Assembly: GCA_009363875.1 (NCBI GenBank)
Contig: CM018690.1
Coordinates: 9,536,788 to 9,600,787 of the forward strand
Length of the DNA: 64,000 nt
Direction: 5' to 3'
Source of the DNA: Mikania micrantha
Lineage: Eukaryota; Streptophyta; Magnoliopsida; Asterales; Asteraceae
A program made the position numbers and the translations under genes. The notes under the pieces are model-generated. The model had not been told where the DNA came from. It was given only the letters and a program-made list of their open reading frames with translations, and made no database searches. Positions 53,801 through 63,949 of this stretch are shown in pieces. The first letter of the stretch is position 1, and every line of letters starts with the position of its first letter.

Positions 53801-53903
53801 CGGTTCGGGTTCCCCTAAAAACCGGTTCTACCGAACCCGATGGAGTCTTGAACCCGGTTCCAAACCGGTTCCGGTTCCTTTTTGAACCCCGTTTGTCCAC
53901 GTG
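50831..53903 (+). mobile_element. hAT-2: decayed hAT-family transposon
   Basis: The left end reads TGTAGAGATGGGCAAAAAAA and the right end in reverse complement CACGTGGACAAACGGGG; both carry the hAT-type TGGGCAAA/TGGACAAA word. Candidate TSDs TACTGTAG (50823-50830) and TACTAATG (53904-53911) match in five of eight positions only. Subterminal regions at 50860-51050 and 53700-53880 repeat AACCGGTTC and CCGGTTCCAACC. It encodes a broken transposase related to that of hAT-1 and is clearly older than hAT-1. AT-rich spacer fills 53275-53690, with duplicated phrases (e.g. ATTTATTGTAAAATTATTA and its close copy near 53570). Confidence 0.75.
51273..53274 (+). pseudogene. hAT transposase, broken (hAT-2)
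   Basis: ATG at 51273 opens MAQSTSSVGQGSNVEVTVVC. A BED-type zinc finger (RCNYCGMLLAKESNTSLKKH) is readable in another frame at 51408-51470. The catalytic part (51485-51994) shows PFGHFDNPRLTNMIRDTLQP, NLTTNVWSTPHGLPESYICV, SWQMMKRTIAFELFPYPHT and VFDNASNN. The piece 51958-52323 has RCVAHIINLAVQDG and VPTRWNSTYKMF, the piece 52392-52694 the next helical stretch, and 52676-53191 the C-terminal dimerisation region with LSWWKGKESDYSILANMARD, ASTVASESEFSLSGRV and RRTRFTPESVDMCICLKDHL. A TGA at 53189-53191 precedes the natural end near 53274. At least four frame breaks exist. Confidence 0.85.
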
Positions 53904-53918
53904 TACTAATGCATGTTT

Positions 53919-54110
53919 TATGAAATGGGCTGACCGGTTGAATAATGTTTAAAGAGCATTTATATATTACACATTCGAAATTTATGTTTTATGGATCAAT
54001 GGATGCAGTATTCATAATGAAATGGGCTGACCTGTTGAATAATGTTTAAAGAACATATTTGTTTAATGATATGAAATGGGCTGACCTGTTGAATAATGTT
54101 TAAAGAACAC
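53919..54110. repeat. three copies of a 40-bp sequence behind hAT-2
   Basis: ATGAAATGGGCTGACCKGTT followed by GAATAATGTTTAAAGARCA occurs at 53919-53958, 54017-54056 and 54070-54109. The first two are separated by about 58 bases, the last two by about 13. It is a spaced array and not a simple tandem. Confidence 0.8.
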
Positions 54111-54661
54111 ATTTTACATTGCAAATGTGTCTCAAATATTATTAATTTTGATTTGTTTGACTTGTAATACATATAATTGATTAAACCATGATATATATAT
54201 TTTTTTAAATTAAAACATATTAAATTATTGCGATGCATATATATATATATATATTTTAAATTTAAGCATTTTATTATCTGCAGACTGTAATCATATTGTT
54301 CTTTAGATAAAGATAAAAATAAAAATAACAAAATAATGTTTTGCGACATATTTATTATACCTACTATAATTAGCTAAATAAAATTACCTTTGTCAAAAAA
54401 ATAAGTTGTAAAATGCAAATTTGGGACACATTTGTGACTGAAGTTAGGCATAAAGGTGTTGCAATTTTGCAACATGTTTTGTTGCATCACAAGCTGGTTA
54501 GAATAATCGTTTTTTTTTTTTTTTTTTTTTTTTTCTGTTAGTAATAAAATATCAATCATAACATTATCAAGGTGCGTACAAAGGATTACGAAACAAGCTA
54601 AACACCTAAAATATTCTAATGTGTGAATGAAGACAAATGATTCAAGACCATGTCTGAACAA
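54111..54661. other. AT-rich spacer with a poly-T run
   Basis: It contains a TA run at 54234-54255 and a 25-base T run at 54510-54534. No gene or TSD-flanked insert was recognised. Confidence 0.5.
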
Positions 54662-54814
54662 ATGGGTTATACTTTGTTAAGTGTGACACAACTTATGAGT
54701 ATAGGTCACTCTCTCCTCTTTGATGATGGAAAGTGTACAATTAAGAGCAAATCAAATGGCCTAGTACTTGTAGAAGTTCCTATTCAAGATAATAATGTTT
54801 CTTCTAGATGCTTT
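54662..54814 (+). pseudogene. copia pol fragment (pre-integrase region)
   Basis: The frame reads LLSVTQLMSIGHSLLFDDGK, CTIKSKSNGLVLVEVPIQDN. This is the usual LLSV.QL...G..L.F...C.I block between protease and integrase of copia elements. It ends at TAA 54812. The LINE inserted about 150 bases downstream, so copia DNA was the target environment. No LTRs of this copia copy were found. Confidence 0.62.
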
Positions 54815-54966
54815 TAAATCCGAAAGGATTAATATGCCTCATTCTAATTCCTTTACCAGGTGTACCTACTAAAGTCATTTACAAACAACAAAAGATGTGC
54901 AGAGGGGTTGAGGAGTTCTATGTATTGATTCCTTTTGAAAAGTACACTGTATTTCTTTGTAATCAT

Positions 54967-55606
54967 TTGTATTCAAGAAACACAGTTTCAAGTAGCCACA
55001 AAAATTAACATAAAAAGTATATGGGGGCGGTCGAATTGCGAATCACTTGGAGTTAATTCCCAAGGAAGATCTGGGGGTTTATTAACCATTTGGGATCCTC
55101 GAACATTCAAAAAACAGGATGCATATGTTAATAATCACTTAATTTTGTTAAGTGGTAAGGTAACAGGCATTGATGATACTCTAAATATCATGAATGTTTA
55201 TGCCCCACATGACCAAAGTGCAAGACAATTGTTATGGGATGAGATATTAAGTCTGAAAAACATGAAGGAAGGGCTTTGGATAATTCAAGGTGATTTCAAT
55301 GAAGTCAGATGGCCAACCGAAAGACTCAATTCTGAATTTAATTTTCAAGGTGCGAACAATTTCAATCAATTTATTTATGAAGCCCACTTAATGGAATACA
55401 ACATGGGTGGTTCGAAGTACACGTATATGTCGGGTCTCGGTGAAAAACTAAGCAAGCTAGACAGGTTCTTAACATGTGATAAATTTGTGAGCAAATGGCC
55501 AAATGCGTGTACAGATTTCGGGCCATATGTACAGATTTCGGGCCACCTCCGTTTAAGTTCTTCAATTCATGGCTTGAATTTAAAGGGTTGGAGGAGGAGG
55601 TTATAA
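54967..55606 (+). pseudogene. LINE endonuclease, partial
   Basis: The frame starts at QETQFQVATKIN, where QET is the conserved Mg-binding glutamate segment of AP-type endonucleases, so only the first part is lost. GRSGGLLTIWDP, LNIMNVYAPHDQSARQLLWD, WIIQGDFNEVR and KLDRFLTC follow. A 20-bp tandem duplication (GTACAGATTTCGGGCCATAT at about 55508-55547) shifts the frame before the end of the domain. Confidence 0.85.
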
Positions 55607-56161
55607 AGGCATATGGATCAGTAAGAGTTGTTGGCAGAGCAGATTCTTCCTTTTCAGCAAAGTTAAGAGCGGTCAAAGGGGCACTAAAGTCTTGGGTGGC
55701 AAAACAAAAGGCATTGCAGGAGGAAGAATTATCAAAACAATCAGATATGGTTCATCATTTTGAGATTAAAGCTGAAAAACAACTGTTGACGGATAACGAA
55801 AAGAATCAATGGGCAGGAGCTAAAAGAGAAATGGAAAGGCTTGACTTGATTAAGAGGAAGGATTTAAAACAAAAGACAAGGATCAAATGGGCAGTTGAAG
55901 GGGATGAAAATTCATCCTTCTTCCATGGAATTTTAAAGGCAAGACACAAAAACAACATAAATAAATGGGCTACTCATAAACGGGGAGTGGTGCGAAAAAC
56001 CTGAAAAAATAAAAGAGGAAGCAAGGAGTTTTTTCGAACAAAAGTTCAGGAATAATTACAATATTAGGCCAGCTTTTAATTGCCCTTTAAAAAATCATGT
56101 CTCAGGCGAGGAAGCTTCAAAGCTGATAGAACCATTCTCAAGAAAGGAAGTCAAGGAAGCG
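55495..56161 (+). pseudogene. LINE linker between endonuclease and RT
   Basis: In the shifted frame: FKFFNSWLEFKGLEEEVIKA, LRAVKGALKSWVAKQKALQ, then the conserved KTRIKWAVEGDENSSFFHGI. The frame breaks again near 56004 and continues as EKIKEEARSFFEQKF toward the RT domain. Confidence 0.8.
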
Positions 56162-57145
56162 GTGTGGGAATGTGGTAGTAATAAAGCTCCGGGGCCGGAT
56201 GGTTTCAATTTCACATTCATTAAAAAATTTTGGGACATAATTGGTGACGATGTCATGAACATTATGACTTCATTCTATATGAATGGGATGATCTCAAAAG
56301 GCTGTGGTTCCTCATTCGTTACATTAATTCCTAAAGTTGATAATCCGACATCGCTACATGAATATCGTCCTATAAGTCTCATTGGGTGCATAAATAAAAT
56401 AATCTCTAAGGTCCTTGCTGGTCGGATTAAAAAGGTTATGGGTTCATTGATTTCAGACTCTCAATCGGCTTTCTTGGCGGATAGAAACATTGTTGATGGA
56501 GCCTTAATAGTTAATGAAACGTTGGCATGGCTCAAAAAAGTGAAAAAAGAGGCTTTCTTTTTTAAAATCGATTTTGACAAAGCATTTGATACCATCTCTT
56601 GGGAGTTTGTAGACTCAATTCTCGAGCAAATGCGGTTCCCACATAAGTGGCGGATCTGGGTGCAGGGCATCCTCAAATCCACAAGGGCATCGGTTATCAT
56701 AAATGGGTCTCCTACTAAGGAATTTCAATGTGAGAGGGGTTTGAGGCAAGGGGATCCTTTATCCCCATTCCTATTTATTCTCATGATGGAATCATTTAGC
56801 TGCATGATGGACAAGGCCTGTAGTACAGGAAAATTCAAGGGGATTCAGTTTCCAAACCATGGTCCTATATTATCTCATCTTTTATTTGCTGACGATGCCA
56901 TAATCATGGGGGAATGGACTAGAGATAACATTGCAAAGCTCAAAAGGCTTATGAGAAGTTTCTACTTGGTTTCCGGGTTAAAAATTAATTGCAACAAATG
57001 CAATTTGTATGATATTAATGTGAATGAGGTTCAAACAAATGCTATGGCTGCTGCATTACATTGCAAAGTAGGAGTTTTTCCCTTTTCCTACTTGGGACTC
57101 TTCATTGGGGCCAATATGAATAGGGAAAAAATTGGAAACCGGTGA
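56162..57145 (+). pseudogene. LINE reverse transcriptase
   Basis: 327 residues: GSNKAPGPDGFNFTFIKKFW, EYRPISLIGCINKIISKVLA, SQSAFLADRNIVDGALIVNE, FFKIDFDKAFDTISWEFVDS, ERGLRQGDPLSPFLFIL, the catalytic HLLFADDAIIM (about 56878-56908) and FPFSYLGLFIGANM. The GRQGDPLSP and FADD motifs identify the RVT_1 domain. The only damage here is the early end before the C-terminal region, which shifts frame at 57142. Confidence 0.95.
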
Positions 57146-58240
57146 TTGATACATTTGAGAGAAGGCTGTCTCTTTGGAAAGCTAAACACCTTTCTTTTGG
57201 CGGTCGCATTACTCTAATAAAAGCAGTCTTGAGTAACCTCCCAATCTATTTTTTCTCGTTATACAAAGCTCCGATTTGTGTTATTGAAAGAGTAGAAAGA
57301 ATCAGGATAGCTTTTCTATGGGGAGGCACGGATGAATGCTCAAAGATCCATTGGATAGGCTGGGATAAATTTACGAAAAATAAAGACTTTGGAGGTCTGG
57401 GTATTTGCCCTCTAAAGGATATCAATCTAAGTCTATTGGCGAAATGGTGGTGGCGGTTTAAAAATAACCAGGATAGCTTGTGGTGCAAAGTCATCAATGG
57501 AATTCATAATGTTAAGAGGGCATGGGATATTGTTCCATGCAAGAATTCTATAACAGGTGTGTGGAAAAATATAACAAGAATAGATGCTTCGCTTCATGGG
57601 TTGGGGATCAACCTAAAAATCCTATTTCCAGGCGTGGTGGGGTGTGGGGATAAGATTGCGTTTTCGACTGATTTATGGATTGGTGAGATACCACTATGTT
57701 ATAAATTCCAAACCTGTTCAAGTTGGAATCGAGAAAGTTTTGTAAGGTGAACGAAATATTGATCAAAGAAGGAGATACACTTGTGTAAATATGGAGATGG
57801 AAAAGAGATCCTGTAACTGAGCAAGAATTGGATGAAATGGGGTTATGTACTCAATTGTTATCTCAAGTAGTAATAAAGGAAGATTCAGATAGATGGAGAT
57901 GGAGGGGATCAAAGGATGGGCTCTTCTCGGTAAATCAATTTAAGAACAGGATAAGTTGTGGAAAGCAGGTTGCAAAATTTTCTGATTTTCGCTGGTACAA
58001 TTGGATTCCCTTGAAAGCGAATGTGTTGGCGTGGAGAGCTGATCTTGGGAGATTACCTACAATGGATGGGCTGGTACGAAGAAACATATTTGTTGGATCT
58101 GCTTTGTGTCCGATTTGCAGGGAGGTAGAGGAGTCTGCTAACCATTTGTTTATATCATGCTATATGGCACAGGAAATTTGGCAGGTCATCTCTCAATGGT
58201 GTAATACTCCACATATTTATGCGTTTGATGTCTGAGATCT
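57142..58240 (+). pseudogene. LINE C-terminal part with zinc-binding region
   Basis: 57142-57750 encodes ERRLSLWKAKHLSFGGRITL, KAVLSNLPIYFFSLYKAPIC and GLGICPLKDINLSLLAKWWW, typical of plant LINE ORF2. After a stop-rich piece, 57828-58235 has RWRWRGSKDGLFSVNQFKNR, LKANVLAWRADLGRLPTMDG, and the RVT zinc motif CPICREVEESANHLFISC. This region ends at TGA 58233. Confidence 0.9.
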
Positions 58241-58615
58241 GCTTACCATTTACAAAGTTCTTCCTGTCAACAATTGCAAAAAAGAAGTAATTCATGGAAT
58301 AATAATAACTGCGTTTTGGTGCTTATGGAGAGCAAGGACTGATAAGGTCTTTAATGGTAGGGTACCAGTTTTCTACAAATTGGTGGAGAGATAAAAAGTC
58401 AAAGTTTTTTGTGGATTACAAATAGGGCAAAAAAAATCAATGTAAAGTGGGAGGATTGGGCTTCTTTTAGATTGTCCTTGTAATTTTGTATATTCTATAT
58501 TTTTAATAAAATGTTTTAGCCGTTCAAAAAAAAAATTTCTTTGTAATCATGCACGCATTATAACATTGATTTGTTGATTTAATGGTCTAACTTTGTGCTG
58601 CTGATTCAACACACT

Positions 58616-60322
58616 TGTTGGTTCAGGCCCACTTTAATCACACACACAACACTCACGTAGCTATGTATATGAAAGGAAACTTGCAGAATGGAAATAAGAC
58701 ACTATTATTTCATAAACAAAAAGGGTACATGAACAAAGAAAATAACTTTTTAAATAGATATTAAAACTATTAACTAAATGCAAAGAAATAGGAATAAAAC
58801 TACACACGTTGAAAACCACATCATCATTCCCACGTTCTTCATTATTGGACTCCAACGTTCAGATGAATTAGTCAACACAGACTAATTCCAATCATGTAAT
58901 CCAGCATGTAACATATGCAAAATAAGAAACTCGTTTAACCCGGTGACCCGTAAACGAACCCGACAAACCGATCAATCCAACAATCACCCCCTTAATCGGT
59001 TTGTTCACGCTTTCACTCACAACACCGAAACGTCTTCTTTTGAACCATCTCGACCTATTCCGGACACCACGACCTCAACCGGTCACGTCCAAAGTCTCCA
59101 TAGTTCAACCCGAAACAATCCACCACACTTGCAACATGTAATATGGCATCCCGCTGGAACCGTTCATTAACATCCTGACTCTTCACGGATCAACGACCTC
59201 TTCCCCGGCCACATCCAAAGTCACCTGATTTGAACTCCAAAACCAAAATGTTTACAACCGTGTAGTTTCTCCAATCTCTTCTTATCTTAATAACTGGTTG
59301 CGTAGCTACTGATAACTTGAACCAAAACCAAGCAAAACTCATAATTATCTTCACGTCTTACTATCCGGTTCTAAACCAAAGATATAAAAAAAAGACATTT
59401 TCCGATCAAACTTGTTCAAAGAAGCCCCTCCAACGACCAAGAAAACAAGGTCACATCACCTATACCGTTTTCTTTCACCCGCCAAACGCCGAATCCAACG
59501 CAGTCTGCTTTGACGGATCCCTACTGCTCTCTTTTCACGCGCATACGCTGGTCTCCTCTTATCACGAACAAGTCGATCAAGGCACCTATGCTGAAACACG
59601 TCCCAAAACACCCTTTTAATCGCAACTAACAGCCACGGAACACACCGGCGTTCACCCGTCACCCCCGTTGTCCTAACCGGTACTTCACCTGTAACAACGA
59701 TTGACACGAACCACCTCCCGGCCTCCGTCTTCTGCTGTAAAACAGTTCCGAAAACAACACCGAACAACCCTTGTTGTCCCTTCGTGACTTGCTACAACAG
59801 CCTTGGTTGAGATCCTAAACAACATCTCAAAACATGCAGCAATGGACCCAACAAGCTACTGCCGCAAAATCTAGCAGACGGGGCTGCCCCCTTCAAAATT
59901 CGACTCTCAAAACGGCGTCTTCAACCTTTCGCAAGCCCTAGGCTCTGGTACCAAATGTTGGTTCAGGCCCACTTTAATCACACACACAACACTCACGTAG
60001 CTATGTATATGAAAGGAAACTTGCAGAATGGAAATAAGACACTATTATTTCATAAACAAAAAGGGTACATGAACAAAGAAAATAACACTTTAAATAGATA
60101 TGAAAACTATTAACTAAATGCAAAGAAATAGGAATAAAACTACACACGTTGAAAACCACATCATTATTCCCACGTTCTTCATTATTGGACTCCAACGTTC
60201 AGATGAATTAGTCAACACAGACTAATTCCAATCATGTAATCCAGCATGTAACATATGCAAAATAAGAAACCCGTTTAACCCGGTGACCTGTAAACGAACC
60301 CAACAAACCGATTAATCCAACA
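58616..60322 (-). mobile_element. non-autonomous LTR element (LARD/TRIM-like), 1.7 kb
   Basis: 367-bp LTRs lie at 58616-58982 and 59956-60322 with only about eight differences. Both start TGTTGGTTCAGGCCCACT and end AATCCAACA in plus reading. The minus strand has TTTGGTACCAGAGCC next to the right LTR (primer-binding site, tRNA-Met type, 59941-59955) and TAAGGGGGTGAT next to the left LTR (polypurine tract), so the element runs on the minus strand. The internal 973 bp show no gag or pol domain. The flanking pentamers ACACT and ACTTT match at three positions only, so the TSD is weak. Confidence 0.88.
58983..59955 (-). other. internal region of the small LTR element, no recognised ORF
   Basis: Frames of up to about 100 residues exist in both strands (e.g. 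minus 59767-59456) but none shows a recognisable motif. It is C-rich on the plus strand. A phrase AACCGGT(C/A)C recurs at several places. Confidence 0.55.
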
Positions 60323-60639
60323 ACTTTCACTGTTTGTTATTTGGTATAAGGTTTGAAAGCTGGCATGACACAAATCGAGTTATATATGTGGGCTGCCAAA
60401 AACGTCTTTATTTCAAAGGTAAGATGTGTTTTCTAGAGCCGATTTTGGATCACAGGAACCTTTGTCAAGAGCATACTATTTTCCCCATACAACCACATAA
60501 ATACCATCTTAGATTACCTCCTTACATTCATGCTCATCAAATTAAACAATGCCAAGTATTTTAGTACATACATCTGGAATGCTATAAACATCTAAAATAT
60601 CTTTCTATTCCATTTCCTTGTTTTCTACAAGGAGACCCC
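60323..60639. other. spacer, nothing recognised
   Basis: Contains one open frame of 76 residues (60334-60564) without a recognisable motif. It may belong to the same old copia element as the following region. Confidence 0.4.
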
Positions 60640-61700
60640 TTTCCATTTATCTCAACCATTGATCTGTCATCAAACATTCACTTGGTCCATTTACCCATTT
60701 AATTAGCTCAGAAAAGTAAGACCTCGTATCTTCCATGTTGTATTGAGTTGGCTGAACATTGTCTTTGTTGACAAAGATGTATTTTTCCTCTTTACTTAGC
60801 CTGTCCACCATAAGAAATCTAGGCTCCTGTTGATTAGTCTCTACTTTATTTGATTCCTAGTTTTTATGTCTCTAATAATCTCATGCAAAGGGAGTGGTCT
60901 TGTCATATCGGTAACATGTTACTTTTGACATGACTTGATTCTTGTTGTTGTAACTGTTGGTAATCTTGCTATTGGATGAACAAACACTTGAATTTGATAA
61001 ACTTGCAAGAAATTTTATTGAGAATGATCAGTTGGATGTTTTTAGGGAAAATTTCTTCTTCATCTTCGTCTTAATTGTTAAATTGAATGCCTGTGTCATG
61101 AGTAACCTCCATGATTTAAAATTATTCCCAAGCCTTGGCTCCTATAAGTGGCGGGGTTTGAGCGTATTGAGAGGGGGCGAAAATTTACGGGACCCAGAAT
61201 GCATGTTAATTTTTTGAAGCGAGAGGGGACGAAACCACTATTTTTAATTAAAAATAACATTTCGGCTGAAAAACTAGCCTTGACTCTCATGATCACGTGA
61301 GGTTTGAATGTTAACATAGCTTTTACCTCAGCCATGACCTTCAGTACTTGTCCCCTACTGTTCCAATTTATTTGTTTTCCTGAGTTATTGGCATGGGTAA
61401 ACAAGAGTTTACTTTGTGTCTCTGCATTCACAGATATAATTCGTTCCTTAATTTCTTCATAGATTTTTAACCGACCAACTACTTCCTCAAATGGCATCGT
61501 CTCTATCTCAGTGAATTGTTCGAAATATGATCCATAAGTATTTATCAGGCATAGTGTCAAGGAACTTGTTTACCACCACTTCAACTTCTAAGTTAGCTCC
61601 TAAAGTTTTGGACTTCGATTGCAGAACTTCTAGTCTTGTTGTGAAGTAATCTATGCTCTCGTTTTTGTTCATCCGTCGCATCAAGCTCACTATAAAAGTA
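60640..61700 (-). pseudogene. copia gag relic
   Basis: On the minus strand 61690-61508 reads MRRMNKNESIDYFTTRLEVL, GANLEVEVVVNKFLDTMPDK, the typical UBN2 gag segment. After a frameshift QFTEIETMPFEEVVGRLKIY and EEIKERI follow (61560-61440). Farther down, at about 60860-60650, NQQEPRFLMVDRLSKEEKYI and FVDKDNVQPTQYN look like the region after the zinc knuckle. Stops and a possible small insertion at 61140-61250 interrupt it. No protease or integrase is seen. Confidence 0.65.
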
Positions 61701-61811
61701 ATTGTTAAAGTTCAAAGATGAAATTCACAATCTAATACACACTTTAATGTTTTTTTTTTTTGTGTGTGTGATTTACTCTAAAATCAATGATGAAATAGAA
61801 ATGATAATCGA

Positions 61812-62028
61812 AACCAAGGGCTTGTAGCCTAATGGTTTACTTACTTGACTTCTCTATGAGAGGTCTTGAGTTCGATCCAGGCTGAGTCATATTTGTTGAG
61901 GCAAGGTCAGGGGTTTACCCAGTTGTGAGTTTCTTCCTAGAGTGGGCTTCGGTGTACGCCTCTTAGCATCAAATCCAAGGCGACGGTTGAAATCCCGTCT
62001 TGGGTGTCGTCATACCAAGCCGTTAAAA
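61812..62028 (+). mobile_element. tRNA-derived SINE, 217 bp
   Basis: A perfect 13-bp TSD AAATGATAATCGA flanks it (61799-61811 and 62029-62041). The head contains an A-box-like word TTGTAGCCTAATGG and a B box GAGTTCGATCC (61866-61880), as in tRNA genes, and it ends in a short A run (62025-62028). These are the defining features of plant SINEs. Its source tRNA cannot be told by eye. Confidence 0.9.
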
Positions 62029-62041
62029 AAATGATAATCGA

Positions 62042-62419
62042 TAAATATTCATATTTCTACGCACATTTAATTTTGAATTTTTTTGTCAACACGGTTTCTT
62101 TTATTTCTATATTTCTCATCTGAAAAGATTTTTGGTTCCCATGATATACACGATAAGAAAATGGTGCTGTGTTCGTGGCTAATTAATTGTCTGAACACTT
62201 ATTTTTAAAGTTTTCTCCAACTAAGTAAATCTAACTCTCATACTTGAACCTAGTCGGATTTGGGTCAGTAGTTTATTAATTAGTCATATGTTTAATTAGA
62301 TCATGGGTAGTTTTTAATTGAAAGAGTCTAAGTAGTGGGTCTAAGTTTTAAGAGTAAAAGGTCAAGAATGTGGGAATATGGTTCCTCATGTATGAATGTT
62401 TGAACAAACCTTAAGCAAG
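62042..62419. other. AT-rich spacer, nothing recognised
   Basis: No ORF, repeat or RNA gene was seen. Confidence 0.45.
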
Positions 62420-62682
62420 CTCCGAATAACTTAACGAGCTCGAAGTTGGGAATTATTTTTTGAACAAGGATATCAAGTTCGAATTAGATTTTTTGTTAAC
62501 TTCGGATGACAATATTTTATCAAATTCGGGTCAAGTATGTTGCAGCAAGTTCAGATGACATTTAATATTTCAAGTTCGGATGCTTTAATTGATTAAGTTT
62601 GGATGAAGCTTTGGTGCATAAGTTCAGATGAGCTTTTGGAAACCAAGTTCGGACAACCCTTTAGTGTATCAAGTTCTGTTGA

Positions 62683-62750
<68 letters not shown>

Positions 62751-63060
62751 TTCGGATAACCATTTTAATTGCCAAGTCCGGATGAATGATAGCTACAAGG
62801 TCGGTTGAACATTTTAAAGCCAAGTTCTCATGAACAAAGTGCCATCAAGTTATGGACAAAGTGTCATCGAGTTCTCATGAACAAAATTTCATCATGTTCT
62901 TATGAACTAAACAATTCTCATGAACTAAAATAGTTCTCATGAACAAAGTGTCATCAAGTTCTTATAAACTTAGCAACTTCGCATGGGTGGTGGTCAAGTT
63001 TGGGTGAGATGTTACAAGTACGGATGAACTTTTCGAATGATCTAGAGGCTTCTACGTGGA
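62420..63060. repeat. degenerate AAGTTCGGATGAA repeat tract with a 63-base T run
   Basis: Variants of AAGTTCGGATGA recur every 25-45 bases on the plus strand (e.g. at about 62470, 62520, 62570, 62600, 62645, 62750). A T run of 63 bases occupies 62685-62747. Downstream the word shifts to GTTCTCATGAACAAAGTG and TCATCAAGTTC (62820-62960). It looks like an old satellite-like array or a degenerate minisatellite. Confidence 0.6.
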
Positions 63061-63204
63061 GTTCAAGCTATTTTGCACTTTTTTTAAGAATTATAAAATG
63101 GTTTTTAAAGTGATTAGTTACTTGTTTGAAGAGAACCCATACCTATCGATAAGGTAGGGCTGATTTTAAATGTTGTTCCACGCGTCTTTTTTAATAACTA
63201 TAAG

Positions 63205-63941
63205 CAGTTGCGGACTCAGAAACTTTTTTCATGAGGGGCGGAATTTAGTTAGGTTCGTTGGTGTTCATGTTGGGTTGGGGCGGATCGAGTCGGGTCGGGT
63301 CATGGTAAAAAACGACAATCAAACTAAGTTTCATATATAAATATATAATGAAAATACAATATATATAAAGTTGTTCATTACATGAATTTATTTATATATA
63401 TATATTCAAAACAATATATAAGAGACGTTCCTAAATAACCCTTTCTCTATAAAATAAATACAATTATTGCTTAAATTCTCATAAGCAATTTGATTACACA
63501 AATCTAACTTCAAGTATTATGTTAATATTTTATTTAAATTAATAATATAAGTTTTTACAATGGGCTAATAAGGGACGGCCCTAAGAATTAGGGGTGCCTA
63601 GGACGAGTAAAAAAAGGCTCCTTAGTTAATTCGAATATTAAAGTATGAGTGTTCAAAAAAGCTAGAAATTGTTAATTCAAAAAACTGAACTGTATTCGTA
63701 ATTGTAAATTATTAACGTACTATAATTAATACTAAACTTGATTTTACATTGGGTTTAAATTATTAGTTGGGCATTTTTCAACTTAGTTTATTAATTAACA
63801 CTTAAAAATTAAAAGTTTAATGGGGGGCGATTGCAAAATTTTACCGGTGGCAATCATGATTGTAACATATATATACTACTAAAAAAGATTTTTTCAAGGT
63901 GGGCGACTGCCCCCCTTGGCCTCAATGTGGGTACGCCCCTG
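63205..63941. mobile_element. hAT-like MITE, about 737 bp
   Basis: The left end reads CAGTTGCGGACTCAGAAAC and the right end in reverse complement CAGGGGCGTACCCACATTG, an imperfect inverted repeat. Flanking octamers ACTATAAG (63197-63204) and ATTACAAG (63942-63949) match at six positions, in line with an old 8-bp TSD. The interior is AT-rich without ORF and includes GGGACGGCCCTAAGAATTAG (63574-63593), the start of another common repeat-like word, so nested elements are possible. Confidence 0.62.
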
Positions 63942-63949
63942 ATTACAAG

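Larger units (their letters stand above)
54967..58534 (+). mobile_element. L1-type LINE, 5'-truncated, 3568 bp
   Basis: A perfect 16-bp TSD, ATTTCTTTGTAATCAT, flanks it at 54951-54966 and 58535-58550. It begins inside the endonuclease domain, carries RT and the RVT zinc-binding region, and ends in an A run (58526-58534) after AATAAA (58505-58510). These are hallmarks of target-primed reverse transcription. ORF1 is absent because of 5' truncation. Several frame breaks show it is inactive. Confidence 0.95.

Noticed and set aside
50823..53911. Perfect TSD for hAT-2
   Set aside because: The best pair (TACTGTAG/TACTAATG) agrees at five of eight positions; the borders are therefore approximate.
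59456..59767. 103-residue minus-strand ORF in the small LTR element
   Set aside because: Arg-rich sequence without domain in C-rich DNA; overlapped by another ORF on the other strand.
61812..61890. tRNA gene at the head of the SINE
   Set aside because: TSDs, a non-tRNA tail and an A run show a SINE; the head does not fold as a complete tRNA.
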